NCBI GenBank assembly: GCA_964484195.1
Contig: CAZAER010000002.1
Span: 1-64,000 of the forward strand
DNA length: 64,000 nucleotides
Reading direction: 5' to 3'
Source: JALHOP01 sp964484195
Lineage (GTDB): Bacteria; Myxococcota; XYA12-FULL-58-9; JALHOP01
Shown here: piece after piece, positions 1 through 8,721 of the stretch
Layout: the number at the start of each line of letters is the position of its first letter
How positions within the stretch are numbered: the stretch's first letter is position 1
Notes under the pieces: generated by a model
What the model was told of the DNA's origin: nothing
Databases searched by the model: none
The model's input: only the letters and a program-made list of their open reading frames with translations
Position numbers and translations under genes: made by a program

Positions 1-58
1 CAAAGATCTCCTATCCGGCCGGCCCGTTGCAGGGATCGATGGCCGGACGGTTACACAC

Positions 59-523
59 ATGCAGAACGAAGCAGCCCGCCTCTTGGAACGACTCGCTAAC
101 AAGCAGCCCGCGCTGTCGCCCGATCCGGTGCCCGCAGACCTACTTACCGCACTCTGGTCGCGTGTCGGTGTACGTCCTCCGCAGATCTTCAGCGACTTGC
201 TGCGTTCGTATTCTTGGCCGAACGAGATGCGCCTTGGATTTGTTGAGATGTACGGGCGTGAGCCTGGCGCTGTTGTCGGGTGGGAAGAGCAACTTCGTCG
301 TGATGAAGCGTTATCAGCGGGTTTGCTGCGCGCCGCCTTCCTACCGTTCGGTCGTCCGCTCTCCGGTTCGTACGACGTCGTTTGTTTCGATACGTCGCGT
401 CGGCGCGGCAACGATTGCCCGATCGTGCAAGTCGATCACGAGTCGGTGTTGCTTCGCGATTCTCCTCGCGTCAGCGTGGAGCTCCACCCGTCGACTCGCA
501 GTTGGGTGGAAGCGAACGCCTAG
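59..523 (+). CDS. SMI1/KNR4 (SUKH)-like protein
   Basis: A 154-residue soluble protein with no signal peptide. The C-terminal half has the look of the SMI1/KNR4 (SUKH) fold: a GSYDVVCFD strand at residues 103-111, PIVQVDHE at 121-128, then an RVSVELHPSTRSWVE end. In this superfamily the strand usually reads D-x-V-C-F-D and is followed by a hydrophobic strand ending in WDHE-like residues. SUKH proteins are commonly immunity proteins for polymorphic or contact-dependent toxins, but also occur alone, and no toxin gene is adjacent. The gene ends 8 bp before a half attC-like repeat, consistent with it being a cassette gene. The assignment rests on motif appearance only. Confidence 0.6.
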   Translation: MQNEAARLLERLANKQPALSPDPVPADLLTALWSRVGVRPPQIFSDLLRSYSWPNEMRLGFVEMYGREPGAVVGWEEQLRRDEALSAGLLRAAFLPFGRPLSGSYDVVCFDTSRRRGNDCPIVQVDHESVLLRDSPRVSVELHPSTRSWVEANA

Positions 524-530
524 TAGCCGT

Positions 531-586
531 GTCCAATCCAAGATAGCCGCAGGGGTCGCGACGAGCGCCGCGACTCGGCGGCTTTA
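531..586 (+). repeat. attC-like repeat, left half only
   Basis: The outer box GTCCAAT is at 531-537 and the inner box AAGATAGCC at 540-548. These are followed by the internal hairpin GTCGCGACGAGCGCCGCGAC at 555-574. The sequence then runs directly into the 3' end of the next minus-strand gene, so the central tip and right arm are missing. Compared with the complete copies the outer box has T in place of one C and the inner box has one A change. Confidence 0.65.
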
Positions 587-991
587 CTTCCACCAAGGCG
601 TCTCACGCGGCACGAGACAATCCACCAAGGCAAGGTGAGCGTTTTGGAGCAGGGTGCCTTTGCCGCGCACGAACAGGCGAAGCGTCGCATCGCCTTCGGT
701 CGGGAGGGTTTGCCAAATGGTGAAGCCACGCTCTTGCAGCCGCGCGCGAACTTCCTTCTGCACCTTGGTGCTGGAAGCAGGATCGCGGATGCCCAAGTCT
801 GCAAACTTCTGCACGTCGCTGTGGGAGATCGGGATGCGGAACCACGCACCCTGCGGTGCGTGCCGTCGCCTGACCTCTCTCTCTAGGTCGTCAACGACAT
901 TGCTAACCAACTTCGCGAGTTGTTCCCGTTGTTCTTGCGGGGCCTTGAAGGCCTCCCGAATTCCGGCAATGACGAGCTTGGCGCTTTGCAT
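584..991 (-). CDS. hypothetical protein (135 aa)
   Basis: A soluble protein of 135 residues with no signal peptide or membrane segment; I do not recognise the family. The N-terminal half is charged and probably helical (IREAFKAPQEQREQLAKLVSN), then a segment rich in Arg (REVRRRHAPQGAWFRIPIS). It is the last gene of a run of four minus-strand genes of unknown function (2518 down to 584) with gaps of 30, 21 and 186 bp, which may be cotranscribed. Its stop codon lies within the remains of an attC-like repeat. Confidence 0.55.
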   Translation of the reverse strand: MQSAKLVIAGIREAFKAPQEQREQLAKLVSNVVDDLEREVRRRHAPQGAWFRIPISHSDVQKFADLGIRDPASSTKVQKEVRARLQERGFTIWQTLPTEGDATLRLFVRGKGTLLQNAHLALVDCLVPRETPWWK

Positions 992-1021
992 GGGTTACAC
1001 CTGAATGAAGCGAACGTTTCT

Positions 1022-1396
1022 CTACCTAGATGGGCGGACCGAGACCCCCGCGCGTTGTGCGTGGATCTTGAAGACCTCGCCGAAGGCGTTCAGTCGACGA
1101 TGATCAAGATCGTTTTGCACTGTCGCCTTGGGGAATTGCCGCTTGTCTGCGAGCAAGTCGTAGAACCGAGAGCGTTCTGGCTCGGACAGCCGATGCACAA
1201 TCCCGGCGCCTACTGCTTTCAACTCCTCCAGCTCACTCTGTGAGAAGCGCGACCCAAAACTAAGAGTGACTCCACTCGTGGAGTTCCTCACATCGAGTGT
1301 TTCTTGGCTCTCCAGGTGACGGCTCACAAGCTGGTTCATGTGATCGAGTCCAGCCTGTGCTGTCGAGATGCTAGAAAAGTCGTAGGCGTTTGACAT
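1022..1396 (-). CDS. hypothetical protein (124 aa)
   Basis: A 124-residue soluble protein with no recognised domain. The start codon begins MSNAYDFSS and is preceded by a weak purine stretch. The middle is acidic and helical (FSQSELEELKAVGAGIVHRL) and the C-terminus is basic. It sits 30 bp upstream of the 135-residue gene and 21 bp downstream of the 143-residue gene on the same strand, so an operon is likely. No function is proposed. Confidence 0.55.
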   Translation of the reverse strand: MSNAYDFSSISTAQAGLDHMNQLVSRHLESQETLDVRNSTSGVTLSFGSRFSQSELEELKAVGAGIVHRLSEPERSRFYDLLADKRQFPKATVQNDLDHRRLNAFGEVFKIHAQRAGVSVRPSR

Positions 1397-1417
1397 GATG
1401 GTTGCTGCTCCGTCCCG

Positions 1418-1849
1418 CTACCCGAAGTAGGCAGAGGGCGTCATTTCGATTGTGCGTGCCGTCAAGCTCAAGCCGCTTTGCTGCAAAGTTTGCATGGCAG
1501 CAAATACGCCGAGCTTCGAAGGGATGACGAGCTCGAGGTGGGCGCTGCTTGGGTCGATGAAAATCGCGATCGCGTCGCTATGGCGGTCAGTCGTCAACGC
1601 ATGCGCGAGACCAAGCAAATCGTCGCGCGTCGGCTGCCGACCTTCGAAGGTGTCGACGCTACTTTGGGAATACTTCCAAACTTGGTCGCCGGGGCCAGCG
1701 CCAAAGTAGTGACTCTTCTTGGGTCGCGGATTCTGGGCGTCCTGGATGGCGAAGACTGCTTCGTCCTTGCTGAGCCCTTTGCTAACGAATTCGGCCGCGC
1801 GCGCCTGGTCGAGGTTCATTCCGCCGGTGATGCCGTTCGCTGCACTCAT
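1418..1849 (-). CDS. hypothetical protein (143 aa)
   Basis: A longer reading frame exists, but I chose the internal ATG (MSAANGITGG) because AGGGGGGA lies 4 bases upstream, a strong ribosome binding site. The product has 143 residues, no signal peptide, and a Ser/Thr-rich C-terminal half with alternating hydrophobic residues that may be beta-rich (DAIAIFIDPSSAHLELVIPS). I do not recognise it. It is the second gene in the minus-strand block of unknown genes. Confidence 0.55.
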   Translation of the reverse strand: MSAANGITGGMNLDQARAAEFVSKGLSKDEAVFAIQDAQNPRPKKSHYFGAGPGDQVWKYSQSSVDTFEGRQPTRDDLLGLAHALTTDRHSDAIAIFIDPSSAHLELVIPSKLGVFAAMQTLQQSGLSLTARTIEMTPSAYFG

Positions 1850-2035
1850 AGTCCCCCCTGCCGTCTGATCTGAGTCGTCCAGCCAACACTCGCGCGTCGA
1901 AACTTGTCGAAGGAGGATGTCACCTGGCGAACGCAACGGACCACGCTGCCTCGGACGTCTACTTTAGCGACGACTTGGGTGACCCGAATCATCGGCATCT
2001 CGTTTTGTTGTCGTTCCATCGCCGCTCCAACAGGT

Positions 2036-2518
2036 TCAGCCGTAGAAGGTCTCGAAGCCCACGTGAACGAGTTTCCCTTGCACCAGCTCGATGTGGCCGC
2101 CGAGCTTGATTTGACCGAGCTGCAAGGCCGTTCTGTTGGTGTCGAAGTGAAGATCTACGAGCTCCGCGCCCTTCGGGACTCGGTCAGCGAAAATCTCGAC
2201 GTTGATCCCTTCCAACTGACCCGATCCGAGATCGCGAAACGAGACGCCCTTGTAAGCTTTTCCCTCTTCCAAGCCGGTGAGCCTTACGATCAAGGTAGCC
2301 CGGTCGACCTTGTTGCCTCCTTGCATGTACCCAGCAAGAAGCTTCTGAGCGTCGAGGATGACGCCTGGCTGCGGGTTTGCGACCACCAGCTCAGCTTCGA
2401 GGACGCGCTGCGTTCCATCGGTTCGAATTGATACGCGTGGCTGCGAAGCCTCGATCCCGGTGGGTGCGCTACCGGCTGGTCCTAGTTGGTTCGTCTTTAC
2501 GCCGTCAGCGCCGCTCAT
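2036..2518 (-). CDS. hypothetical protein (160 aa)
   Basis: The start at MSGADGVKTN is chosen because it has an AGGA motif 5 bases upstream; a longer frame would extend into the region upstream of the divergent gene at 2714. The protein has 160 residues with no signal peptide. The first 40 are Gly/Pro/Ala/Ser rich, followed by a region of alternating beta-type segments (RVLEAELVVAN, RATLIVRLTGL, INVEIFADRV, AELVDLHFDTN, GHIELVQGKLVHVGF). I do not recognise a family. It is the first gene of the minus-strand block. Confidence 0.55.
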   Translation of the reverse strand: MSGADGVKTNQLGPAGSAPTGIEASQPRVSIRTDGTQRVLEAELVVANPQPGVILDAQKLLAGYMQGGNKVDRATLIVRLTGLEEGKAYKGVSFRDLGSGQLEGINVEIFADRVPKGAELVDLHFDTNRTALQLGQIKLGGHIELVQGKLVHVGFETFYG

Positions 2519-2713
2519 GGGGTCCTCATCAAAGCAAGCACGCACACCGTCCCAATCGACGTGTGTGTCCCGTCTAATGTCGGCGCCCGTTACTGTTTGT
2601 TGCGCGTACTTTTCGCGCACCTCCGGCCCGCCACCGCCGATAAACACCAAGAAGCTCGAACATTGGCTGACGTGTACGCGACCGGCACGTGAGCGCAGCT
2701 CGAAGGGGAATCC

Positions 2714-3187
2714 ATGTTTACGCATCTGCAGACGCGCATTTCTCCCGGAACCGACCACGTGTCCTCCCACAACGTGTCCGCGAAAGCGGTCGAGTCAGCC
2801 CGCCAGTCCCAATCACCGGGCATCGAGCGTCTCAAACGCGTGATGGCGAACTTCAGCGAGCGGCACGGTGGCGCCGACCAGACCGTGCCGGCGGTAGCCT
2901 GCTATCGCGATCGCATCGCGCTGGCTGTGGTCAACGTCGACTACGCCTATGGAGAAGGCGGGATTGACCTCACGCGCCGCCCCGACAAAGGTGTGTCGGT
3001 GTCTGCTGGCTGTGCCGCGAGCAAGCGTCAATTCGGAGTGCTGAAGGAAGAGTTCGACATCCCAGCCTCCGAATTACCGGCGCTGGTCAGTTACGTCGAG
3101 GGATTGGCTCGCGAGTGGGCGAAGCTGCCTGGTCACGAGAACGGGCTGATGACCCAGATCGCTATGCTCAAGCGGTGGGCTAGCTAG
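2714..3187 (+). CDS. hypothetical protein, paralogue of 34448..34915
   Basis: A 157-residue soluble protein with a good ribosome binding site (AAGGGGA, 5 bases before ATG). It is clearly homologous to the product of 34448..34915. Shared elements include SERHGGA near residue 50, DYAYGEGGIDLTRRPDKG at about 76-93, FGVL near 107, ELPALVSYVEG at 120-130 and ENGLMTQIAMLKRW at the end. The N-terminal 40 residues diverge and are Ser/Gln rich. The function is unknown. The neighbours are unrelated minus-strand unknown genes and a large lipoprotein. Confidence 0.7.
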   Translation: MFTHLQTRISPGTDHVSSHNVSAKAVESARQSQSPGIERLKRVMANFSERHGGADQTVPAVACYRDRIALAVVNVDYAYGEGGIDLTRRPDKGVSVSAGCAASKRQFGVLKEEFDIPASELPALVSYVEGLAREWAKLPGHENGLMTQIAMLKRWAS

Positions 3188-3252
3188 AGCGACTAGCGGC
3201 ATAGCGGCTGCTTCGATGCAACGCCGACGCTTCTCGGTTACGCTTCCCATCA

Positions 3253-6096
3253 ATGCCTCTACATCTGCGGCTCGTCGCGTGCTTGTCGATGTCGTTGTTG
3301 GTGCGTTGCGGTGGCTCTGATCACGTTCCGTCAGACGATTCCGACGGGGACGACACCAGTCTGCCGCGGACCGAGGAAACGCTAGAGACACTGGAAGACA
3401 CCAGCGTCGCTCCGCATTTGCCGGACGCTTTTGCGGACAGCATCAGCGTGACGAACGCCGCGCACGGTCAGGTCTACGTCGACGGTAGGGTCGCGCCTCC
3501 GTCCATCACCTATCTGCCGGGCAGCAACTACTTTGGTGCTGACAGCTTCACGGTCCTCTCGCTCGGGGTCGAAGGTCTGCCGACTGCGCGGCACGTCGTG
3601 AACGTCGTCGTTCAGCCGGTCGATGACCTTCCTGTCGGACTACCGATCGCGACCGTCGAGACCCTCGAAGATACTCCATCGGTGACGTTCGACGTCGACG
3701 GCTTCGATGTCGACGACACGTCGTGGAGCATCGTCGTCACGCAAGCGCCGTCGCATGGCAGCGTCAATCTCGTGGCCGAGCTCATCGGGCGGCAGACCGT
3801 CGCCTACGTTCCGGCGTTGGACTTCTTCGGGACCGATAACCTGACGTTCGTCATCCGCAATGCAGGCGGTGACTCGCAGGCCGAAACAATCACCTTCGAT
3901 GTCGCGCCGGTGAATGACGCTCCCGTCATCGTGGGGCAGGCGCCTGTCGAAGTCGACGAAGACGCCAGCGTGCTCATCACTGCCAGCGCAGAAGATGTCG
4001 AAGACGGAACGGCGACCGTGACCATCGCCAATGCACCCTCGCATGGCAGCATCGTCGACAACGGCAACGGCACGTGGACGTACTCGCCCAGCGGCGACTT
4101 CAACGGCAGCGACAATCTTTCGGTCACCGCCATGGATACCAACGGTGCACCGTCCGCCGCGCGCGTCATCGACATCGTCGTTCACCCGGTCAACGACGGC
4201 CCCAGCGCTTCGGCACCACAGCCGCTCGTCACCGTCGAAGACACGACGTCGCAAACCTTCACCTTCAGCGGCAGTGACATCGATGGCGACGAACTCACTG
4301 TCGCTATCACCACGGCGCCGGCACATGGCATTCTCAGCACTCCTCTATCGTGGACGTCACCCGTCAGCATTACCTACACACCGGACGCCGACTACAACGG
4401 CCCGGATGCCGTAGGATTCACCATCTCCGATGGCGTGGAGACTACCGTAGAGGCGGCGCTCGCCATCACCATCACCGCCGTCAACGATGCGCCAACGGGC
4501 GCGATAGGCCCCGCACTGGTTGTCGCCTATCGCGGACTAGTGAGCGCGCCTTTCGCGTTGACCGGAAGCGACGTCGACAGCACTCCGACGTTCGCTGTCG
4601 ACACCGTTCCGACCAAAGGTACTCTGACCGCGCTCACTGGAAGCATCGGCAGCGACGTTCGCTTCCAAGCAAGCTCTTCGGTGAAAGGAGCCGACAGCTT
4701 CGACTTCGTCATCACCGACGGCGAGCTTGCGACGGCCCCAGTCACGGTGCCGATTCAGATCGACTGGTGTGGTGACGGCGTCATCAACAACGACGAGATC
4801 TGTGACGGCAGCGCCGTTCGCGTCGGCGTCACCTTGCCGACGGGCACCATCTGCAAAGGCGCCCCGCCGGCAACGTGCATCGCGAACGACACCTGTCAGC
4901 TCGCTGATTGCTCACCGAACTACTACGCGAGCTCCGGCAAAGACGGAGCGTTCGTCGCGCCTGCAGGAGTGTCGACCCTAGCGCCAGGCACGTATCACTT
5001 CACGACCATCACCATCCCCGCGGGCGCGACGGTGAAGACGAACGGGAATGGTGAGCTCGACTTACGCGCCACAGGAGACGTGGTCATCGCAGGAACGCTC
5101 AATGTCAGTGGCGGCGATGGTCAGCATGGCCAAGCTACACAGCCGGCGCCGAACAGTTGTGGAGGCAGTGGCGGCAACACCGGTGAATTCGACGGACAGG
5201 CGAGCGGCCGCGACTTCAATGACCGCGGTGGCTTCGGAGGTGTGGGAGGCGGTGGAGGCGGTATCGGCAGCGATCCAGCTTGGACGTCCGCTGAAGCGGG
5301 CCAAGCGGCAAATCACGAAAATTCTAGCTACGCGCGCATCACCGACTACGGAGGTGGCGCCGGCGCCATCTTCTATGGCGGAGGTGGCGGTGGTGTAGCC
5401 GGTGGCGGAGGCGCAGGAATCAATGGGTCTAGCTTCGGCCAGTCGGGCGGTTCGGGAGGTGGTCCCGGAGGCGGCGCGGGAGGCCTGGCAAATCAAGGAG
5501 GCACACCGGCGAGAGGGGGCTCTGGCGGACAAGCATCCGGAGGCTATGCCGGCGTCAACGGTGGCAACGCGCTCAATCTCTCCGTTGGCGCGGCTGGCGG
5601 CGGCGGATCCATCGGCGCGTCCGCTGCAGCGGATCTAGCCATCACCGACGCCACATTCTACGCCGGGTCGAGTGGAGGTGGCGGCGGAAACTCTGGTTTC
5701 GGAAGATCGTGTGGCGGCGGCGGTGGTGGTGGTGGCGGCGCGGTACGCGTCACCAGCGCGACGCAAGTCACCGTCAGCGGCGCTGTGCGCGCCGACGGCG
5801 GCAAGGGAGGCAACTCGACAGGGGTCGGTTCGGGCGGCGGCGCCGGCGGTGGCTCTGGGGGACTCATCTACATCCAGAGCCCCAAGCTCACGGTCACAGG
5901 TACGGTCTCCGCAGGTGGCGGTAGTGGTGGCAGTGGTAGCTCAGCGGGCGGTGCTGGAGGGCTGGGTCGCGTCCGACTGTCCGTTGACCTCGCGCAGTGC
6001 ACGCTCGCCGGCAGCACCTTTGTGCCAGCGCTGCTCAGCGGCTGCGGCGCTACAAGCGTGGCCGAGCGGCCATACATCGCTGCGTTTCCGAACTAG
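3253..6096 (+). CDS. large lipoprotein with tandem cadherin-like repeats and Gly-rich C-terminus
   Basis: A 947-residue predicted outer-surface lipoprotein. The N-terminus is a lipoprotein signal with the modified Cys in LLVRCGGS. Then come about five tandem cadherin/Ig-like repeats (roughly residues 45-505), recognised from recurrent EDT, Y-x-P-x-x-x-F-x-G-x-D and VNDAP/VNDGP motifs, as in tandem-95-type adhesins. A Myxococcus-type cysteine-rich repeat (CGDGVINNDEICDG) follows near residue 510. From about residue 600 to 920 the protein is extremely Gly-rich with GGxGG runs, probably disordered or collagen-like. A role in adhesion or matrix formation is inferred. It is followed by a decayed attC-like repeat. 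Confidence 0.8.
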   Translation: MPLHLRLVACLSMSLLVRCGGSDHVPSDDSDGDDTSLPRTEETLETLEDTSVAPHLPDAFADSISVTNAAHGQVYVDGRVAPPSITYLPGSNYFGADSFTVLSLGVEGLPTARHVVNVVVQPVDDLPVGLPIATVETLEDTPSVTFDVDGFDVDDTSWSIVVTQAPSHGSVNLVAELIGRQTVAYVPALDFFGTDNLTFVIRNAGGDSQAETITFDVAPVNDAPVIVGQAPVEVDEDASVLITASAEDVEDGTATVTIANAPSHGSIVDNGNGTWTYSPSGDFNGSDNLSVTAMDTNGAPSAARVIDIVVHPVNDGPSASAPQPLVTVEDTTSQTFTFSGSDIDGDELTVAITTAPAHGILSTPLSWTSPVSITYTPDADYNGPDAVGFTISDGVETTVEAALAITITAVNDAPTGAIGPALVVAYRGLVSAPFALTGSDVDSTPTFAVDTVPTKGTLTALTGSIGSDVRFQASSSVKGADSFDFVITDGELATAPVTVPIQIDWCGDGVINNDEICDGSAVRVGVTLPTGTICKGAPPATCIANDTCQLADCSPNYYASSGKDGAFVAPAGVSTLAPGTYHFTTITIPAGATVKTNGNGELDLRATGDVVIAGTLNVSGGDGQHGQATQPAPNSCGGSGGNTGEFDGQASGRDFNDRGGFGGVGGGGGGIGSDPAWTSAEAGQAANHENSSYARITDYGGGAGAIFYGGGGGGVAGGGGAGINGSSFGQSGGSGGGPGGGAGGLANQGGTPARGGSGGQASGGYAGVNGGNALNLSVGAAGGGGSIGASAAADLAITDATFYAGSSGGGGGNSGFGRSCGGGGGGGGGAVRVTSATQVTVSGAVRADGGKGGNSTGVGSGGGAGGGSGGLIYIQSPKLTVTGTVSAGGGSGGSGSSAGGAGGLGRVRLSVDLAQCTLAGSTFVPALLSGCGATSVAERPYIAAFPN

Positions 6097-6114
6097 GCCG
6101 TGTCGCCCACGCAA

Positions 6115-6175
6115 CGCCGCGTAGCTAGCGGTTGCCAACCACACCGACATAGCGCACAAGTCTGCACCAACCCGC
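6115..6175 (+). repeat. decayed attC-like repeat
   Basis: The central tip of the repeat is clear (GGTTGCCAACCACACCGAC then ATAGCGCACAAGTCTGCACC at about 6130-6169). The left box is at best a degenerate GTCGCCCACG just upstream, and the right inner and outer boxes are not recognisable. It lies in the same orientation as all other copies. Confidence 0.5.
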
Positions 6176-6224
6176 AGTTGTTTCGAAGCATTTCCAAGGG
6201 ACGCATTGACGTAAGGAGGCTTCG

Positions 6225-7016
6225 ATGTCGCGAGCTCTGCTCTTGTGCACCGTTCTGTTTGCCGCGTGCACTGGGCCGTCGGGTAACTCAGGCCAGGTCG
6301 GGGAGCGGGGCGAGTCTGGCGAACGCGGAGAAGCTGGGCCGCAGGGAGCTCCCGGGGTGCCGTGCGCTGGTTGTGTTGACGCCGCGAGTCTCGCCACCAA
6401 CGCTGTGGGCGCGATAGCGGTCGTCGATGGCAGCATCGGCTCAGTCGATGTCGACACCGCGCAGATCCAGCAACGCGTGAGCGGAACCTGCGGCACCAAT
6501 CAGGGCATGATCGGCATCGACGTCGCTGGTGGAGTCAGCTGCACCAGCGCCCTAGCATCAGCTTGGACCTCGGTTCACGCAGCAGACTTCCAAAGCACAC
6601 CCGGGAGCGAGTGGAGCTTCACAACGGTGGCGGCTTGCGGCGCCGCGACCATCCTCGGTGGCTACAACCTGCTCGGGTCCAACGATAGCGTTCAGCTCAC
6701 TCTCGCTGGCTTGCCTGTGCATACCGATCTGCGTCTCGTCGCCGACATCTACTATCTCGATAGCTGGGACTCGGGCGCTACTCCCGATCTCTTTCAGATC
6801 GCGATCGATGGGCGGGTCGTCGCCTCCGAATTGCCGGCTGCTCAGGGACGCGTCAACCTGTGCGGCGACGGCGGCTACCTCGATTGGATCAAGCGCATCG
6901 ACCTCGTCATGCTCCACGTGGAGACGACAGCGACGATCGATTTTAGCGGCACCTTGAATGAGCTGCGCAGCAACGAGTCTTGGGGCCTCGATGACGTGCG
7001 CGTGTTCGTGCGCTGA
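6225..7016 (+). CDS. collagen-like lipoprotein
   Basis: A 263-residue secreted lipoprotein with a very strong ribosome binding site (AAGGAGG, 6 bases before ATG). The signal ends in LFAACTG, giving a lipidated Cys at residue 15. Next is a short run of about ten Gly-X-Y triplets (GPSGNSGQVGERGESGERG and on, residues 17-46), the collagen triple-helix pattern. The C-terminal domain (about 90-263) is a beta-type module of unknown family containing several Trp and paired Cys. Bacterial Gly-X-Y proteins usually form surface trimeric stalks, so a surface appendage is inferred. It follows a decayed attC-like repeat. Confidence 0.7.
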   Translation: MSRALLLCTVLFAACTGPSGNSGQVGERGESGERGEAGPQGAPGVPCAGCVDAASLATNAVGAIAVVDGSIGSVDVDTAQIQQRVSGTCGTNQGMIGIDVAGGVSCTSALASAWTSVHAADFQSTPGSEWSFTTVAACGAATILGGYNLLGSNDSVQLTLAGLPVHTDLRLVADIYYLDSWDSGATPDLFQIAIDGRVVASELPAAQGRVNLCGDGGYLDWIKRIDLVMLHVETTATIDFSGTLNELRSNESWGLDDVRVFVR

Positions 7017-7473
7017 CGAACCATGAGCATGTTGCGTGCTCTAACCCCGGCTGTTGCACCGCGAAGCTCGACGGCCCGAAAGTCCTCGTCTAGTCGAACG
7101 GCACGGTCTGGGTGCGCTCGCCGTAAGACGGCGTTGAGCGCGTGAGGTGCGCCGAATCTACGTTCACCGCATCGATGCGGCGCTCGGTATGACGATCGTT
7201 GCGCAGCTCCGCGCGCGTCGCTACGCTCGGTATTCGCGACGCATTAAACGGGTTATGCCGAAATCAACGTCGCGTGAGACGTTTATAAAGACATTGGCCG
7301 ATCTCGAAATGCGACGCACTTCGAACGCGGATGACAGCGTCAATAGTGCGAACCCAGCTGGTCCCTTATGGCGGACAGGCGCGACTCCTGATAGACCTTC
7401 CGTCGTTGCAAACGGGCACTCGCCACCACATTTGGGACTCGAACGCTCGCTTTGTGCGCCGGAGTAGGAACGG
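7017..7473. other. 457-bp stretch with no convincing gene
   Basis: I see no reading frame with plausible composition or ribosome binding site here. A 106-residue frame at 7147-7467 has the Arg-rich composition of spurious frames. An isolated ATTGGCCG at 7293-7300 resembles the right outer box of an attC-like repeat, but no inner box precedes it. The stretch probably holds the promoter of the SIR2-HerA pair, but I cannot assign one. Confidence 0.4.
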
Positions 7474-8721
7474 ATGGCACGCTTTCGGATCGACGACGCC
7501 GTTACACCATCGGCGGTTGCCGGCTGGTCTAACATCAATCTCGGCCAGGACGGCGACGCCTCAGCTCGTGAACGTGAGCTCGCTGGACGGGCGTTTACCG
7601 ACGTTCTTCAGTGCGACCACGTGTTGGTCCTTGCTGGACTAGGAACATCCCTCTGCATCGAGAAGGACACCGACTCCTCACTGTTTCCGACAATGGGGCG
7701 CCTCTGGGATTTGGCTGAGGCCGCCGCAGGCAAAGACGAGTTCGCAAAGGTTCGCGTCGCAGTCGGCCTCGGCGAGCAAAGGGACATCGAAGACCTGCTC
7801 TCTAGGTGCCAAATGCACCTCACGTTGCGTCCCTCAGCTGCAGGCGACAAACCGGACATCGGCGCGTTTGTAACCAAGGCCGAGGAGATCATCCGGTCCG
7901 AGTGTAGCCACCCTTTGACCGCTGGCGCGACGGCTGTGCACGAAGATTTCTTGAGGCGTCTTGTGCAGCGCCATCCGAGACAAAGCAGGACCAATCTGTT
8001 CACGACGAACTACGACCTGTGCTTCGAGACCGCCGCCGCAGCGATCGGATTGCCCCTGATCGATGGCTTCACTTTTACCGTACCACCGCGTTTTCAGCCG
8101 GACGTTTTCGACTACGACATCGTCACAACGTCCTCGTACTCAAAGGAGCCTGAGCGAGTTCCCCGCTTGATTCGTCTCTACAAGCTGCATGGATCGGTGG
8201 ATTGGGTGCTGAATGACGGCGTCATAACAAAAGTGGCGGGGGCCAAGCAGCCGCTGCTCGTTTATCCGCGCGCAGGGAAATACGCTGCCTCGTATTCGCC
8301 TCCATTTTTGGAAGCGATGTCGCGGTTCCAAGGCCTTCTGCGTCAGCGAAGCCTGGGCGTGATCTGCGTTTGCAGCGGGTTGAACGACATGCACGTAGCG
8401 GAGCCATTTCTCTCGGCCGTGAAAGCTAACCCGAGCTTACGCGCGGTCATCTGCGCACCAGACCTTTGCGGAGTGGATGCCAAGCTCCTTTACAAGAACG
8501 CCGACGCAACAGGTGCGACCGAAAGAAACGGGCTTCTGCAGCAGTTATCGCGCCTCATTGATGGCGGCGATGCTCGGATCACCCTAATCAACGCCAAGTT
8601 TCCCGAAGTAGTCCGATTGATGCCGGTCGTTGAAGCGCAAACCGAAGTTGAGCAGCACGCGCGCCGCATCAAGCGGCTTGAAGTCGAGATGGCCAGTCTC
8701 AAGGGCAAGGCACCAGCGTGA
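7474..8721 (+). CDS. SIR2-family effector of SIR2-HerA defence pair
   Basis: A 415-residue soluble protein with SIR2-like NAD-binding motifs: GLGTS at residues 55-59 (nucleotide-binding glycine turn), TTNYD at 177-181 and KLHGSVDW at 237-244, which carries the His expected of this superfamily. The C-terminus (380-415) is likely helical. In anti-phage systems such proteins degrade NAD+ when triggered. The 3' end overlaps the HerA-type ATPase gene by 4 bp (GTGA), so the two are translationally coupled, the arrangement of SIR2-HerA (Nezha-type) systems. AGGAACGG precedes the start. It lies between attC-like repeats, suggesting movement as cassette cargo. Confidence 0.85.
   Translation: MARFRIDDAVTPSAVAGWSNINLGQDGDASARERELAGRAFTDVLQCDHVLVLAGLGTSLCIEKDTDSSLFPTMGRLWDLAEAAAGKDEFAKVRVAVGLGEQRDIEDLLSRCQMHLTLRPSAAGDKPDIGAFVTKAEEIIRSECSHPLTAGATAVHEDFLRRLVQRHPRQSRTNLFTTNYDLCFETAAAAIGLPLIDGFTFTVPPRFQPDVFDYDIVTTSSYSKEPERVPRLIRLYKLHGSVDWVLNDGVITKVAGAKQPLLVYPRAGKYAASYSPPFLEAMSRFQGLLRQRSLGVICVCSGLNDMHVAEPFLSAVKANPSLRAVICAPDLCGVDAKLLYKNADATGATERNGLLQQLSRLIDGGDARITLINAKFPEVVRLMPVVEAQTEVEQHARRIKRLEVEMASLKGKAPA

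Noticed and set aside
5..56. Degenerate attC or attI site at the left edge
   Set aside because: GGCCGG and GGTTACACAC are suggestive but do not align with the repeat family, and the left part is cut off.
7293..7300. ATTGGCCG as the right end of another attC-like repeat
   Set aside because: No inner box, stem or tip sequence precedes it; probably chance.
7147..7467. 106-residue reading frame as a gene
   Set aside because: Arg/Ser/Pro-rich composition typical of spurious frames in high-GC DNA, with no ribosome binding site or homology that I can see.
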